Numbered from the stretch's first letter, positions 9,643 to 18,661 are shown. The stretch is 64,000 nt of DNA from Rubripirellula tenax (GCF_007860125.1 NZ_SJPW01000002.1:570147-634146), one strand, 5' to 3'. The notes: generated by a model from the letters alone, not told the origin. Made by a program: numbers and translations.

Positions 9643-9666
9643 GAGGCGATGCTGATCAATCACCGA
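9643..9666 (+). repeat. 24-bp direct repeat, copy 1
   Basis: GAGGCGATGCTGATCA followed by ATCACCGA. It matches 10881-10904 at 23 of 24 positions. It lies 168 nt before the esterase ATG; the second copy lies 13 nt before the sulfatase ATG. Confidence 0.7.
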
Positions 9667-9674
9667 CAGAAATC

Positions 9675-9713
9675 AAAATTCCTATCAGTTTATCAGTAAA
9701 ATTCCTATCAGTT
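9675..9713 (+). repeat. 16-bp direct repeat pair
   Basis: AAAATTCCTATCAGTT occurs at 9675-9690 and again at 9698-9713, separated by 7 nt (23-bp period). It lies in the leader of the esterase gene and could be a duplicated regulator site or replication slippage. The rest of the 9399-9833 gap shows no gene. Confidence 0.65.
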
Positions 9714-9833
9714 CAGTGGGTCAACTTATCGATTCGCAGACATCCGAATGGGATCGTCTTGGCAATCCGTCACACAAAGCGAAAAGAACTAGCGAGAATC
9801 ACCCAAACTAAACCGAGTCGACGGATCAAAAAA

Positions 9834-10787
9834 ATGAAACGACTGATCATCTCCATTCAGATTCTTGCGTTAGGGATTCTGATGCCCTGCGCCATGTGCT
9901 TCGGGCAAAAGGCAAACAGCCGGAAAAATGCCTCAGTAGAAGTCTCGACAGCGGAAATCGGCGCCGAGGTGAAGCGGTACGTTTACAAACACTCAGCGGG
10001 CGAGCCGCGCGACTTGGAGGTGTACTTTCCGACAGGGCATGATCCATCGAAGGCGAAGGTACCCTGCGTCGTGCTGTTCCACGGTGGCGCTTGGGGGGGC
10101 GGCGATCTGAAACAGTTCCAAAAGTTCTGCCGCTATTTCGCCAGCCGAGGATTGGTTGCGGTTACCGCGAACTACCGATTGGTCCCTGCCAGCGAGAAGC
10201 TACCAACGGGTGTGTCGCGAAAGCAATTCTGCATCACCGACGCCAAGAGCGCAATCCGGTGGGTGAAACAACACTCCGAAGAACTCGGAATCGACCCGCT
10301 AAAAGTGATCACGGGAGGCGGTTCGGCAGGCGGACACGTCAGCATTCTTGCGACGACCAACGCTGGCCTGAATGACCCAGAGGATCCGAAAGAGATTGAC
10401 ACCAGCATCGTCGCCTACCTGTTGTTCAATCCCGCATTGACCGCGTTCGATGCGAAATTCCCCGAAGTGGATGCCATGAAGCATCTCACGAACGACTTTG
10501 CTCCCGCAGCTGTCTTCTTTGGTACCGAAGACAAGAAGTGGTTGGCAGGCTGGGATGCGGCTCACGCTCGACTGAGGGATCTTGGGGCAGGTGACCGAGT
10601 CAACCTTTGGCTAGCCGAAGGTGCAGGTCACTCGTTCTTTGGTAAGAAGCCTTGGTTGAACCATGTGCTCATCGAAGCGGATCGCTTTCTGGTCTCACAA
10701 GGACTTCTTTCGGGGCAAGCGACTCAGGAAATGACATCCGATGACAAGAAACTGATCGAAGCAAAGAATGCCGACGCTTCTCACTAA
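9834..10787 (+). CDS. Secreted alpha/beta-hydrolase esterase
   Basis: A 317-residue hydrolase of the BD-FAE/hormone-sensitive-lipase-like group. A signal peptide occupies residues 1-24. The oxyanion-hole motif HGGAWGGG begins at residue 83, the nucleophile elbow GGGSAGGH puts Ser164 at the active site, Asp233 (GTEDKKW) and His266 (GAGHSFF) complete a plausible triad. Such enzymes remove acyl groups from carbohydrates or other esters. ATG 9834 starts the signal peptide; the frame is open from 9759. It precedes two sulfatases on the same strand, so removal of acetyl groups from a sulfated glycan is a reasonable inference. Confidence 0.88.
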   Translation: MKRLIISIQILALGILMPCAMCFGQKANSRKNASVEVSTAEIGAEVKRYVYKHSAGEPRDLEVYFPTGHDPSKAKVPCVVLFHGGAWGGGDLKQFQKFCRYFASRGLVAVTANYRLVPASEKLPTGVSRKQFCITDAKSAIRWVKQHSEELGIDPLKVITGGGSAGGHVSILATTNAGLNDPEDPKEIDTSIVAYLLFNPALTAFDAKFPEVDAMKHLTNDFAPAAVFFGTEDKKWLAGWDAAHARLRDLGAGDRVNLWLAEGAGHSFFGKKPWLNHVLIEADRFLVSQGLLSGQATQEMTSDDKKLIEAKNADASH

Positions 10788-10880
10788 GTCGAAAAAGAAA
10801 CTCCTCAACAGGGAGCGCACGGTCACTCAACATTCTGTTCATCCACATGGAGGACATGGGAGTGCAAATCCCCGCCTACC

Positions 10881-10904
10881 GAGGCGATGCTGATCATTCA
10901 CCGA
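10881..10904 (+). repeat. 24-bp direct repeat, copy 2
   Basis: Second copy of the 9643-9666 element (one mismatch). It ends 12 nt before ATG 10917, and an in-frame ATG at 10887 lies inside it. Confidence 0.7.
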
Positions 10905-10916
10905 GATGGATTACAA

Positions 10917-13175
10917 ATGTCGCTTATAAAATTAGCCGGCCGCTTACTGGTGACACTTACCGTCACGCTTAGCGTTGCGACCTTCGGCCTGGCTGACGAT
11001 ACGGACGGCGATCTGTTATCAGACGCCGATGAAATCCAGACCTACCGGACCAATCCAAATGAGGCGGATTCCGATGGTGACGGCACGCCGGACGGATTGG
11101 AATTGGCCAGTGGTCTGGCCCCCAATGATCCGGCCAAAGAACTCGGTCGCCCGAACATCATTTTCATCCTGGCCGATGACCTTGGTTATGGCGACATCGG
11201 TGTGCTCTGGCAGAATTCCATCGCCGGAACCAAGAAGTTGATCACGCCCAATTTTGACCGGATGGCGGCCGAGGGGCTCATTCTCAACCAGCACTACACC
11301 GGTGCTCCTGTATGTGCTCCGGCGCGTGGAACGTTGCTGACCGGGGTCCATCAAGGTCACTGCACCATTCGCAACCGGGACTTTGACAACGCGCTGGAAC
11401 ATAACCACACTTTGGGAAGCACGCTTCAGCAGGCGGGATATGCAACGGCGCTCGTTGGAAAGTATGGCACGCAGGGTGAAGGCATCTCGCCCGCAACCTG
11501 GTCGGCCTACCCTACCAAACGTGGCTTCGATTTCTTTCATGGTTACGTGCGACATGTGGACGGGCATCAGCACTATCCGGGCAACAGCTGGCCGTTGGGT
11601 GGTTCGGAGTCACATCGCAGTCCCAAAGAACTTTACGAGAATGACCGCGAGATCTCCGCCGATCTCGACAAGTGCTTCACGCCCGATCTGTTCACCGCCC
11701 GAGCCAAGAAATGGATGATGGATCATTGTGCTGCAAAAGCCAAACAGCCATTCTTTCTCTATCTGGCGTTTGACACGCCGCACGCGGCCCTGCAACTCCC
11801 CACAACCCGTTACCCAGACGGCCCTGGAACGGACGGTGGTATGCAATGGATCGGCACACCGGGCCACATGATCAACACGGCGGAAGGGAAAGTCGATGCA
11901 TGGCGGCATCCGGATTACGTGGGGAAAGGCTGGACAGATGAGGAAGAGCGTTTTGCCACGCTCGTTCGCCGCATGGACGACTGCGTTGGCGACCTGCTCC
12001 AGACGCTGCGCGATCTGAAAATTGACGACAATACACTCGTGGTATTCAGCGCGGACAATGGTCCACACGATGTGCACTATCTTGCGGGAGGTAACTACAG
12101 CGCGACTGCCTTCGACTCGTTTGGCCCGTTCGAGGGCATCAAGCGAGACTGTTACGAGGGTGGTGTGCGTCAGCCGACGCTCGCCTGGTGGCCGGACAAG
12201 ATTACGGCGGGGCGGACCAACAACACTCCGTCACAATTCCAGGATTGGATGCCAACCTTCTGTGATTTGGCCGGATCGCCCACACCGGCCCGCAGCGACG
12301 GTGTCTCACTTGTGCCGACCCTGACCGGAAATGGCAGCCAGCGCGAAGGCATTGTCTACGTGGAATTCAATCAACCCGGTCACGCACCTCGCTACCCCGA
12401 GTTTACGAATCACGGTAAGGCCCCCCGCGGCAATCAGCAGGTCATCTTTGTCGACGGATACAAGGGAATTCGCAACGGCATTCGCTCGCATGCCGACGAC
12501 TTCCAGATCTATGACGTCAGTCATGATCTCAAGGAAGCGACCAATCTCTTCACGCATTCCCCTGATGGTCAGTCGGCTTACTTTAATGATCTGCAACAGA
12601 GGATGAAGGATCGTGTGCTCCAGGTACGGCAGATCGAAAAGGATGATCCTTTCGATCCAGGTTCCGACAAAGTGGAGTCTCGACCTTATGACGCCGAACT
12701 CGTTCCCTCTGTGAATCTGAATGTCACTTCAGGTGTGGAGTTGGCCACTTACGAGGGGCTGTGGCCCTGGGTGCCGGAGTTCGATGAGCTCAAACCGCTG
12801 AGCACCGACACCGCTGCGACTTTCGCGGTGGAAACCCACCTCTCGCGATCCAGCGACGCAGGGCTTTGCTACCGCGGCTACCTGAAGGTTCCCGCCGACG
12901 GCACCTGGACCTTCTACGCGACATCGGATGCGGGAACACACTTGCGGATCCATCAATCTCAGGTGATTGATGACGACTTCAATCACGATGGATCCGAAGC
13001 GAGCGGAGAAATCCGACTCAACGCGGGCCTGCATCCTTTCACTCTGTACTATCGGACCGCTGACGGCAAACCGGCATTAACACTGCAATGGTCCAGTCAG
13101 GGAATCCCCAAGCAGATCATCCCTGATGCGTGCCTGTTCCGCGGTAAAGTTTCTCATGCTGGAGCAAAGCAATGA
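10917..13175 (+). CDS. Sulfatase with thrombospondin-3-like and PA14 domains
   Basis: A 752-residue secreted arylsulfatase-family (S1) enzyme. Order: signal peptide (1-26), two calcium-binding thrombospondin-type-3-like repeats (DTDGDLLSDADE, ADSDGDGTPDG; about 28-62), the sulfatase domain (about 78-560), and a C-terminal PA14-like beta domain (about 610-745, PADGTWTFYATSDAGTHLRI), which usually binds carbohydrate. The maturation signature CAPARGTLLTG (Cys133) fits C-x-P-x-R-x4-T-G, so Cys133 should become formylglycine. Metal-site aspartates are seen in LADDLGYGD and SADNGPH. ATG 10917 is chosen for the signal peptide; ATG 10887 is in frame. The stop overlaps the next sulfatase start by 4 nt. 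N-terminal TSP3 repeats on a sulfatase are unusual. Confidence 0.92.
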   Translation: MSLIKLAGRLLVTLTVTLSVATFGLADDTDGDLLSDADEIQTYRTNPNEADSDGDGTPDGLELASGLAPNDPAKELGRPNIIFILADDLGYGDIGVLWQNSIAGTKKLITPNFDRMAAEGLILNQHYTGAPVCAPARGTLLTGVHQGHCTIRNRDFDNALEHNHTLGSTLQQAGYATALVGKYGTQGEGISPATWSAYPTKRGFDFFHGYVRHVDGHQHYPGNSWPLGGSESHRSPKELYENDREISADLDKCFTPDLFTARAKKWMMDHCAAKAKQPFFLYLAFDTPHAALQLPTTRYPDGPGTDGGMQWIGTPGHMINTAEGKVDAWRHPDYVGKGWTDEEERFATLVRRMDDCVGDLLQTLRDLKIDDNTLVVFSADNGPHDVHYLAGGNYSATAFDSFGPFEGIKRDCYEGGVRQPTLAWWPDKITAGRTNNTPSQFQDWMPTFCDLAGSPTPARSDGVSLVPTLTGNGSQREGIVYVEFNQPGHAPRYPEFTNHGKAPRGNQQVIFVDGYKGIRNGIRSHADDFQIYDVSHDLKEATNLFTHSPDGQSAYFNDLQQRMKDRVLQVRQIEKDDPFDPGSDKVESRPYDAELVPSVNLNVTSGVELATYEGLWPWVPEFDELKPLSTDTAATFAVETHLSRSSDAGLCYRGYLKVPADGTWTFYATSDAGTHLRIHQSQVIDDDFNHDGSEASGEIRLNAGLHPFTLYYRTADGKPALTLQWSSQGIPKQIIPDACLFRGKVSHAGAKQ

Positions 13176-14566
13176 ATCGTACACGAACCGTTTTAACAGC
13201 ACTGATGAGTGCGGCAATGATGGTCAGCGTTGCATCGATGATTGCTGCGCAAGATTCCGCCCGCCCCAACATCGTCTTGATCATGGCGGAAGATATCGGG
13301 AATGACCTGGCGTGCTACGGTACCGATGGAGTGAAAACGCCGATCCTCGACAAGTTGGCCGACCGTGGCATTCGTTACACGCGTTTCTACACCAACTCAC
13401 CCATCTGTTCGCCGAGTCGCACCGCGCTGATGCTCGGCATGTATCAGACGTCCAGCAACGGGCACAACCATCGCAGCAGCGTGAAGGGTGCTCCGGGACT
13501 GCACTATCTGACCCACTATCTGCGGCAAGCCGGATATGTGAATCGTCTCGGCTCGAAAGTGATCAAGCGCAAAAGCGGCAAGACGGATATCAATGTACGG
13601 CTCGATGAGCCCCTGTTTGACAAGTCGAATCCAAAGCCGGGACAGCCCTTCTTTCAGCAAATCCAGCTCCAGGTAACGCACCGCCAGGCCAATGATTCAC
13701 GCTGGCAGGATTTGCGTGCCAGCAAAGAAGATCCGGTTAAGACCGCTGAGATTGAGATACCGCCATACCTTCCTGACACGCCGGAAGTCCGGCTGGATTG
13801 GGCGACTTATCTCGACCAGATTGAACAGGCGGATCTGGAAACAAGTCAAATCATTACGGACCTCAAAGAGAAAGCAGATCTCGAGAATTCAATCATCATC
13901 TGGATCGGTGATAACGGTCGTTGTCAGATTCGCGGCAAAGGTTATCTCTACGAAGATGGTATCCGATGTCCGCTGATCATTTGGGGGAAAGGGATTGAAC
14001 AGGGTAAAGTCGTCGATGACCTGGTCTCCGGCATTGACCTGACCGCCACCATTTTGGCACTCGCTGGAATCGATCATCCAGCCCACATGCAGGGCCAGGC
14101 ATTTCTTTCCAATCCTGAATATCAAACAAACGATTATATTTTTTGTGCGCGCGATCGCTGGGACGAGATCGTCGATTGCAGTCGCGTGATCGTGGGCGAG
14201 CAGTACAAATACATTTACAACTTCATGCCGGAAGTCCCATTCGACGCTGGCCAAAAGTATCTCGACACCGACAATGTCAGACCCATCCTGCCACTGCTTC
14301 GAGAAATGCACAAAGAGGGAAAGCTGACTCCGGAACAGGCTTACTTCTTCAGGCCTCAAAAAGAGATCGAGCAGTTATACGACCTCGAAGTGGATCCGTG
14401 GGAGCTTAACAACCTCGCAACATCCTCCGAGCATCATAACACGAAAGAAGAGTTAAAGGGAAAGCTCTTTCAATGGATCGGGTCCGCGAATGACCACGGC
14501 CTCGAAAAGGCCCCAGACGGAACTTGGAAACCGAAGCGGGAAGAAAGCCCGACAAGGTCGAGATAG
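13172..14566 (+). CDS. Sulfatase
   Basis: A 464-residue secreted S1-type sulfatase. The signal peptide covers residues 1-26 (cleavage near AAQDSA). The modification site is CSPSRTALMLG with Cys79: the core C-x-P-x-R is intact, but the Thr-Gly that normally ends the signature reads Leu-Gly. Metal residues are visible in MAEDIGND and WIGDNGR. The C-terminus has the usual LYDLEVDPWELNNLA. The start codon overlaps the upstream sulfatase stop (ATGA), so the two are co-translated and probably act on the same glycan. At 464 residues it is at the short end of the family. Substrate unknown. Confidence 0.92.
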   Translation: MNRTRTVLTALMSAAMMVSVASMIAAQDSARPNIVLIMAEDIGNDLACYGTDGVKTPILDKLADRGIRYTRFYTNSPICSPSRTALMLGMYQTSSNGHNHRSSVKGAPGLHYLTHYLRQAGYVNRLGSKVIKRKSGKTDINVRLDEPLFDKSNPKPGQPFFQQIQLQVTHRQANDSRWQDLRASKEDPVKTAEIEIPPYLPDTPEVRLDWATYLDQIEQADLETSQIITDLKEKADLENSIIIWIGDNGRCQIRGKGYLYEDGIRCPLIIWGKGIEQGKVVDDLVSGIDLTATILALAGIDHPAHMQGQAFLSNPEYQTNDYIFCARDRWDEIVDCSRVIVGEQYKYIYNFMPEVPFDAGQKYLDTDNVRPILPLLREMHKEGKLTPEQAYFFRPQKEIEQLYDLEVDPWELNNLATSSEHHNTKEELKGKLFQWIGSANDHGLEKAPDGTWKPKREESPTRSR

Positions 14567-15617
14567 AAACGCAGTCGACTTATCATCTGTGAGCAGCCAC
14601 GCAGGTCCATTACCTTTTAGTTCATGAGAACGTGCCACCGAGAATCGCTGGGACTCCGAACACCAGACATCTGTGTGACTGGAAGAACACCGCATTTTGT
14701 CCATTCGAATTCAGATTTTTCCGACGCACCTGTCAGCCGGACAACTGCGTCAACCTGCGTCGGTGAGACCAACACAGTCGTGGTTGAGAAAGAAAGCCCC
14801 GGCAGATTTAATTGAGTTGACGACCACAAACGCATTCGATCCATTGTCCAACACAGAATTTGCTGACACTCGGTTTGGGGCCATCATTGTCCGTCATAGC
14901 GAAAGCAATCGTCGGACTTATCCCGCCAATAGTTGCAACGTGTCTGACGTCGCGTGGTACAGAATCTGGTACACAAATTGTTGCAAAGCGTTAGTAAACA
15001 TTAGACAATGTGTTCTGTGTGGCGTCCGAAGGTTGAATTCAGTTTTAACGTAAGTCCCGACCCATCCGCCAGTTACAAGTGTCTCCCGATTGATTCCAGG
15101 TTGAGACGGACAGACTCGGCAAGCAGGACCTACAACCCTGCGGCTCATCAGTAGGTCCTTTCTGCCGGGCAGGACCCTTTTCAATCGCCCAGCTGCGAGA
15201 ATACGTGGGCAGTGTGAGTAGCGGTCATTAGCTAGAAATGCTGGACCAAACATAGTTCATGGATTGCAATTCGTTTTCTCGGTTCCAACACCCGCACGAC
15301 TTGTGACCAGAGCTATTCGCGACGAAGGACGGTTCGTCATGAGTCAGTTACGAATGTCCGTGGCCGTCAGCGCATTCTGTGACTGAGTGCATTCAATCTG
15401 ATGACAGGGGTCGGCTGAGTTTGCCATCCGAACTGCACTCCGTCGATCAAAGCGAAGCAGGTTAGAGCGGATAATGAGTCAGTCTTGATTAGCCGCCCCA
15501 CGCCGGATTCTTCGTGTCTGAATGCGGGCTTCACGTCCAAGTCCTCGCCGCTGAACAGGTTCAGCGATAGCTCCTGAAAATTGTGAATTTGAATGCAGCC
15601 ACGAAACTCGCGAATCT
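14567..15617. other. Intergenic gap of about 1.05 kb with one hairpin
   Basis: No supportable gene; the open frames here have no family resemblance. An inverted repeat lies at 15125-15159: AGGACCTAC (15125-15133) and GTAGGTCCT (15151-15159), a perfect 9-bp stem with a 17-nt loop. The region separates the sulfatase pair from the truncated RND gene and marks the left side of the accessory island. Confidence 0.5.
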
Positions 15618-16736
15618 CTACTCATGCAGACCCGGAACCACTTGTGACGATTCATGGCTTGTTTTTTCGAGAGCGAAGACGTTTTGCGTTTTCGCAACAA
15701 TGAAGAATCCGACCGGCGCGAGGATTAGCACCAACACCGTACCGAAGATTAAACCGAAGCTCAGACTGGTCGCCATCGGAATCAACACCTGCGCCTGGCG
15801 TGAGGTTTCGAGCAGGATCGGCATCATTCCGCCGATCGTGGTCAGTGACGTTAGCAGTACCGGACGGCAGCGTCGGCGGCCAGCGTCGATGATGGCGTCG
15901 TTGAGTGATAATCCGTCGTTGACTCGGCGGTTGATGAAGTCGATCAGCACGATCGAATCGTTGACGACGATTCCGGACAGAGCGACGAGGCCGTAGATGC
16001 TGAACAGGGTGAACGGCAATCCCATGACGACGTGACCGAAGATCGCTCCGCACGCACCAAAGGGGATGATCGAGAGAACGAGCAACGGTTGCAGATAAGA
16101 CTTGAACTCGATTGTGAACAGCAGGTACATGGCGATCATTACCGCGATGAAACCGTAGAGCATGCTGTTCATCGATTCGTTCGTTTGTTCTTCCTGCCCT
16201 TCCCACAGAACTCGGAGGCTCGGGTATTCTTCGGCCAGCTTTGGCATCAGTGTTTTCTTCAGGTCCGCTGTGATCACGAAGGCGTTGGCGACTTCTTCGT
16301 CCACGTCGGCGGCGACCGTGACGCTCCGCATTTGATCGAGTCGGTGAATGGCCGAATAGCTGCGAGCGATCTCGATGTCAGCAAGTTCCGTCAGCGGTCG
16401 CTCCGTTCCTTCGTTGTCACGGATGCGGATTTCGTCAAAGTCGGCCAGCGACTCTCGTTGTTCGCGGGGATAGCGAACTCGCAATTGCACTTCATGGCGG
16501 CCTCGTTGGAGCCGCATGGCTTCTTCGCCGTAGTACGACGCTCGGACGGTGCTGGAAAGTTCGGCCAGCGACACTCCCATGGCTTTCGCGTCCTCTTTGA
16601 TCTGTAGTCGGTATTCCCATTTTCCGGGTCGTCCGCCAGCGGTGACGTCGTGAACGCCGGGGTACTTTTCCAGTTGTTCAACGCAGGCTTCGACGGCGGC
16701 TTCGAGTTTCGGGATGTCTTCACTGCGCGCGAGCAC
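15618..16736 (-). pseudogene. 5'-truncated RND efflux permease
   Basis: The C-terminal third (372 residues) of an AcrB/HAE1-type RND transporter. Visible parts are the end of the second periplasmic domain (YPGVHDVTAGG), a membrane block starting IAVMIAMYLLFTIEFKSYLQ, the conserved GIVVNDSIVLIDFIN, and the closing membrane helices. Intact members have about 1,050 residues with twelve helices; here only the last six or so remain. The frame is closed by a TGA about 26 nt upstream of the nominal GTG, and sequence beyond that has no RND similarity, so the 5' two-thirds are gone. It probably marks a recombination junction at about 16.74-16.76 kb. It cannot form a working pump. Confidence 0.85.
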
Positions 16737-16873
16737 ACAGGGGACATCCAGAAAGATTCAAAAATGACGCAGAGTGCTGCCAGTTTCTCTTGAGTTCTCC
16801 GCGGGATCATGGCTTCATGTGTCCGAACGCAACGGACCGAAAATAACTCAAACCTTTGCACAGGATACCAACC

Positions 16874-17125
16874 ATGGCCAAGACACAAGAAATCGCCGCC
16901 CGCCAAGACGCGCTTCGTACCGCGATGAAGAAGCTCGACGCGGACACCTACCAAACCATTCGCGAAGACTTCTACCGAATCGCGGACAACCTCAAACCAC
17001 TCGCCGACGCCCTTGAGATCGCCGACGCGGACGTCGGACCGGAAGGACCGCTTTTGGAAGAACACTACATCTTCATCCAAATGTACGACCTCCTGCGAAA
17101 GAGCGAACTCGGTGCGGTGGTTTGA
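16874..17125 (+). CDS. Small hypothetical protein of the accessory island
   Basis: An 83-residue soluble, mainly helical protein beginning MAKTQEIAARQDALRT. It is acidic in its centre and has no recognisable domain. ATG 16874 is preferred over the earlier in-frame ATG at 16856 because the six extra residues look like leader. It starts about 110 nt past the broken RND gene on the opposite strand and is followed by a strong hairpin that may terminate its mRNA. The position next to a DUF4314 gene suggests plasmid- or phage-type cargo. Function unknown. Confidence 0.5.
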   Translation: MAKTQEIAARQDALRTAMKKLDADTYQTIREDFYRIADNLKPLADALEIADADVGPEGPLLEEHYIFIQMYDLLRKSELGAVV

Positions 17126-17195
17126 ACGAAAGCCGAAACGCCGGCATGGACGCCGACGTTTTGGTACCGCTCGGGTTCTAACCCAAACGCCGCCG

Positions 17196-17229
17196 AAAAC
17201 GCCCGACATTGGTAACGTGCGGGCGTTTT
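17196..17229 (+). terminator. Rho-independent terminator-like hairpin
   Basis: AAAACGCCCG (17196-17205) and CGGGCGTTTT (17220-17229) form a perfect 10-bp stem with a 14-nt loop, A-run on one side and T-run on the other. It lies 70 nt downstream of the 83-residue gene and could work in both directions. Confidence 0.65.
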
Positions 17230-17337
17230 GTCGTGAGTGCGGAAACTGCTACCAAGCAAGACCAAACGCACCACACTGGCCGACAGCGGGCCAGGTCTTT
17301 ATTCAGACCCAGCAAGCCACCAACCAGGAACTCAGCC

Positions 17338-17562
17338 ATGACGCCACCACTCAAGTCAGGCGATCGAATTCGGCTGATCTCGATGACCGACGATCCCGCC
17401 CCAATCCCAATTGGAGCGACCGGAACTGTGACGGAGCTGTACCCGCAAAGCGGGTGGACCCAAATTAATGTCGAATGGGACAACGGCCGATCGTTGATGC
17501 TTTCGATTCCACCCGATGTGGTCGAACGCATCGAGTCGCCGAAAGATGCTCCAGCCTGTTAA
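17338..17562 (+). CDS. DUF4314 domain protein
   Basis: A 74-residue protein matching DUF4314: GDRIRLISMTDDPAPIPIG, then GTVTELYPQSGWTQINVEWDNGRSL. This short SH3-like family is found mostly in phages, plasmids and integrative elements; its role is unknown. ATG 17338 starts just before the domain; the frame is open upstream to 17209 but that part is not protein-like. It is followed 15 nt later by a bulged hairpin. Its presence supports a mobile-element origin for 16.9-20.9 kb. Confidence 0.75.
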   Translation: MTPPLKSGDRIRLISMTDDPAPIPIGATGTVTELYPQSGWTQINVEWDNGRSLMLSIPPDVVERIESPKDAPAC

Positions 17563-17576
17563 CCCGAGCATGATTT

Positions 17577-17615
17577 TTCGCCGTCCGGCTCGCAGGAGCC
17601 GAAGCAAACGGCGAA
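17577..17615. other. Two-tier hairpin with asymmetric bulge (copy A)
   Basis: Outer stem TTCGCCGT (17577-17584) with ACGGCGAA (17608-17615), 8 bp perfect. Inner stem CGGCTC (17586-17591) with GAGCCG (17596-17601), 6 bp perfect, GCAG loop. The 5' side has one unpaired base and the 3' side six (AAGCAA). A second hairpin of the same plan lies at 18823-18867. It is not followed by a T-run on the plus strand, so it is not a simple terminator. Confidence 0.6.
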
Positions 17616-17896
17616 TGAACTTAGAGCGAGCCCAAAAGGCGAGAGCGCGATAGTTTTGGCCGGGAGTCGCCAGAATTGGGCGACGACCGTTCAAGCGTGC
17701 CGGCCAACAAGAGACCGCCGAGAGTCTCGGGGAGCCGCGAACACCGTAAAAACCGGGCGTTTTTCGCGGCGAAAGTGACGCGGCGAGCTTGGGCACTCAT
17801 TGCGAACTGGCGTGGCAGCATCAGTTCGCAGATTGAAAAGAGTACACCCGGCAGGATTCGACGCCACAAACGCCAGCGTTATCGAACGCTGATTCA

Positions 17897-18088
17897 TTGG
17901 ACACCGTAGGGAAATCCGTAGGGATATCAGCAGAAATCCTGAGACATCCCGACACATCGGAGCTGCTAAGAATGTGGTCGTCGATCAGTATCCAAGCGCG
18001 CGGCGACCTGCTTGCCATCGCCCGTGGAATTGCGAACGTGGAGGTTCACAGAATCATCAAAAAAGACGAGCAGATCCGAAACGTTTGA
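17897..18088 (+). CDS. Possible small protein
   Basis: A 63-residue frame starting at TTG; an ATG at 17972 would leave 38 residues. The part LLRMWSSISIQARGDLLAIARG looks like a real amphipathic helix pair such as occurs at the ends of small planctomycete regulators, but there is no ribosome-binding site and no recognised family. The rest of the 17616-18250 stretch shows nothing I can support. Confidence 0.25.
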   Translation: MDTVGKSVGISAEILRHPDTSELLRMWSSISIQARGDLLAIARGIANVEVHRIIKKDEQIRNV

Positions 18089-18250
18089 CGCTGTAGACGA
18101 TACTCAAGTGTCCACCCTCCTGGCAGTGATCTTCAGGGAACTTCTGCAACCCTGATATCGCGGAACGACTGACGGTGGTTGCTATTCGACCCAGACTCAA
18201 TTGCTATGTGATAGCGAACCGCGTAAGCCGTCCTCCCGTGCACGCGATGG

Positions 18251-18661
18251 CTACGACGTCTTGTCTTGGGTATGACTACAGGTGAAGGATCGGTCGGCAA
18301 TGTCGTCGCGATCCTCCACGACTTGGCCTTGAGCATCGAGATTCTCTTCCTTCCGGAAACTCTTCCACTGTTTGTCCAACTGTTTTAGCTCATCGTTGGT
18401 GATGATGTCGATTTTCTGGAGTGCGAACAGAAGCGAGCGTGGTGAAATCGGCGGCAAGATCATCGCATGTTTCCCACCACAGTTGCGGCAGGTCATCATC
18501 GGGTCGCGGATTCCTCGTTGATTGCGAATTGATGATCGGCGTGAAGTCATCGTTTGGCAAAACGTGACGACCTGTAACCAGTCCGGTTCGCCGGTCCAAA
18601 ACTGCGTTAACTCCTCCAGCATTTCCGGAAACCAAGCTCGTTGAGCGTCACCCGATGGCAT
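18251..18661 (-). CDS. Conserved hypothetical protein with a CxxC knuckle
   Basis: A 136-residue protein beginning MPSGDAQRAWFPEMLEEL. It has a single CRNCGGKH pair in the middle that could bind zinc with another ligand, followed by a helical part (SLLFALQKIDIITNDELKQL) and an acidic tail. The pattern AWFPEML, then CxxC, then RSxLFALxKI agrees with small planctomycete hypotheticals I recall, but I cannot name a family. It is the only clear minus-strand gene inside the island, between the DUF4314 gene and the recombinase. Function unknown. Confidence 0.6.
   Translation of the reverse strand: MPSGDAQRAWFPEMLEELTQFWTGEPDWLQVVTFCQTMTSRRSSIRNQRGIRDPMMTCRNCGGKHAMILPPISPRSLLFALQKIDIITNDELKQLDKQWKSFRKEENLDAQGQVVEDRDDIADRSFTCSHTQDKTS

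Noticed and set aside
14918-15253. 111-residue minus-strand frame in the 14.6-15.6 kb gap
   Set aside because: It has no recognisable family and no ribosome-binding site, and it runs through the inverted repeat at 15125-15159.
16391-17209. 272-residue minus-strand frame over the RND start and the 83-residue gene
   Set aside because: It is Arg- and Ser-rich, has no family resemblance, and is antisense or out of frame to better-supported genes.
17577-17615. Hairpin taken as a terminator of the DUF4314 gene
   Set aside because: It has no T-run after it on the plus strand; the internal asymmetric bulge and the similar second hairpin argue for another role.
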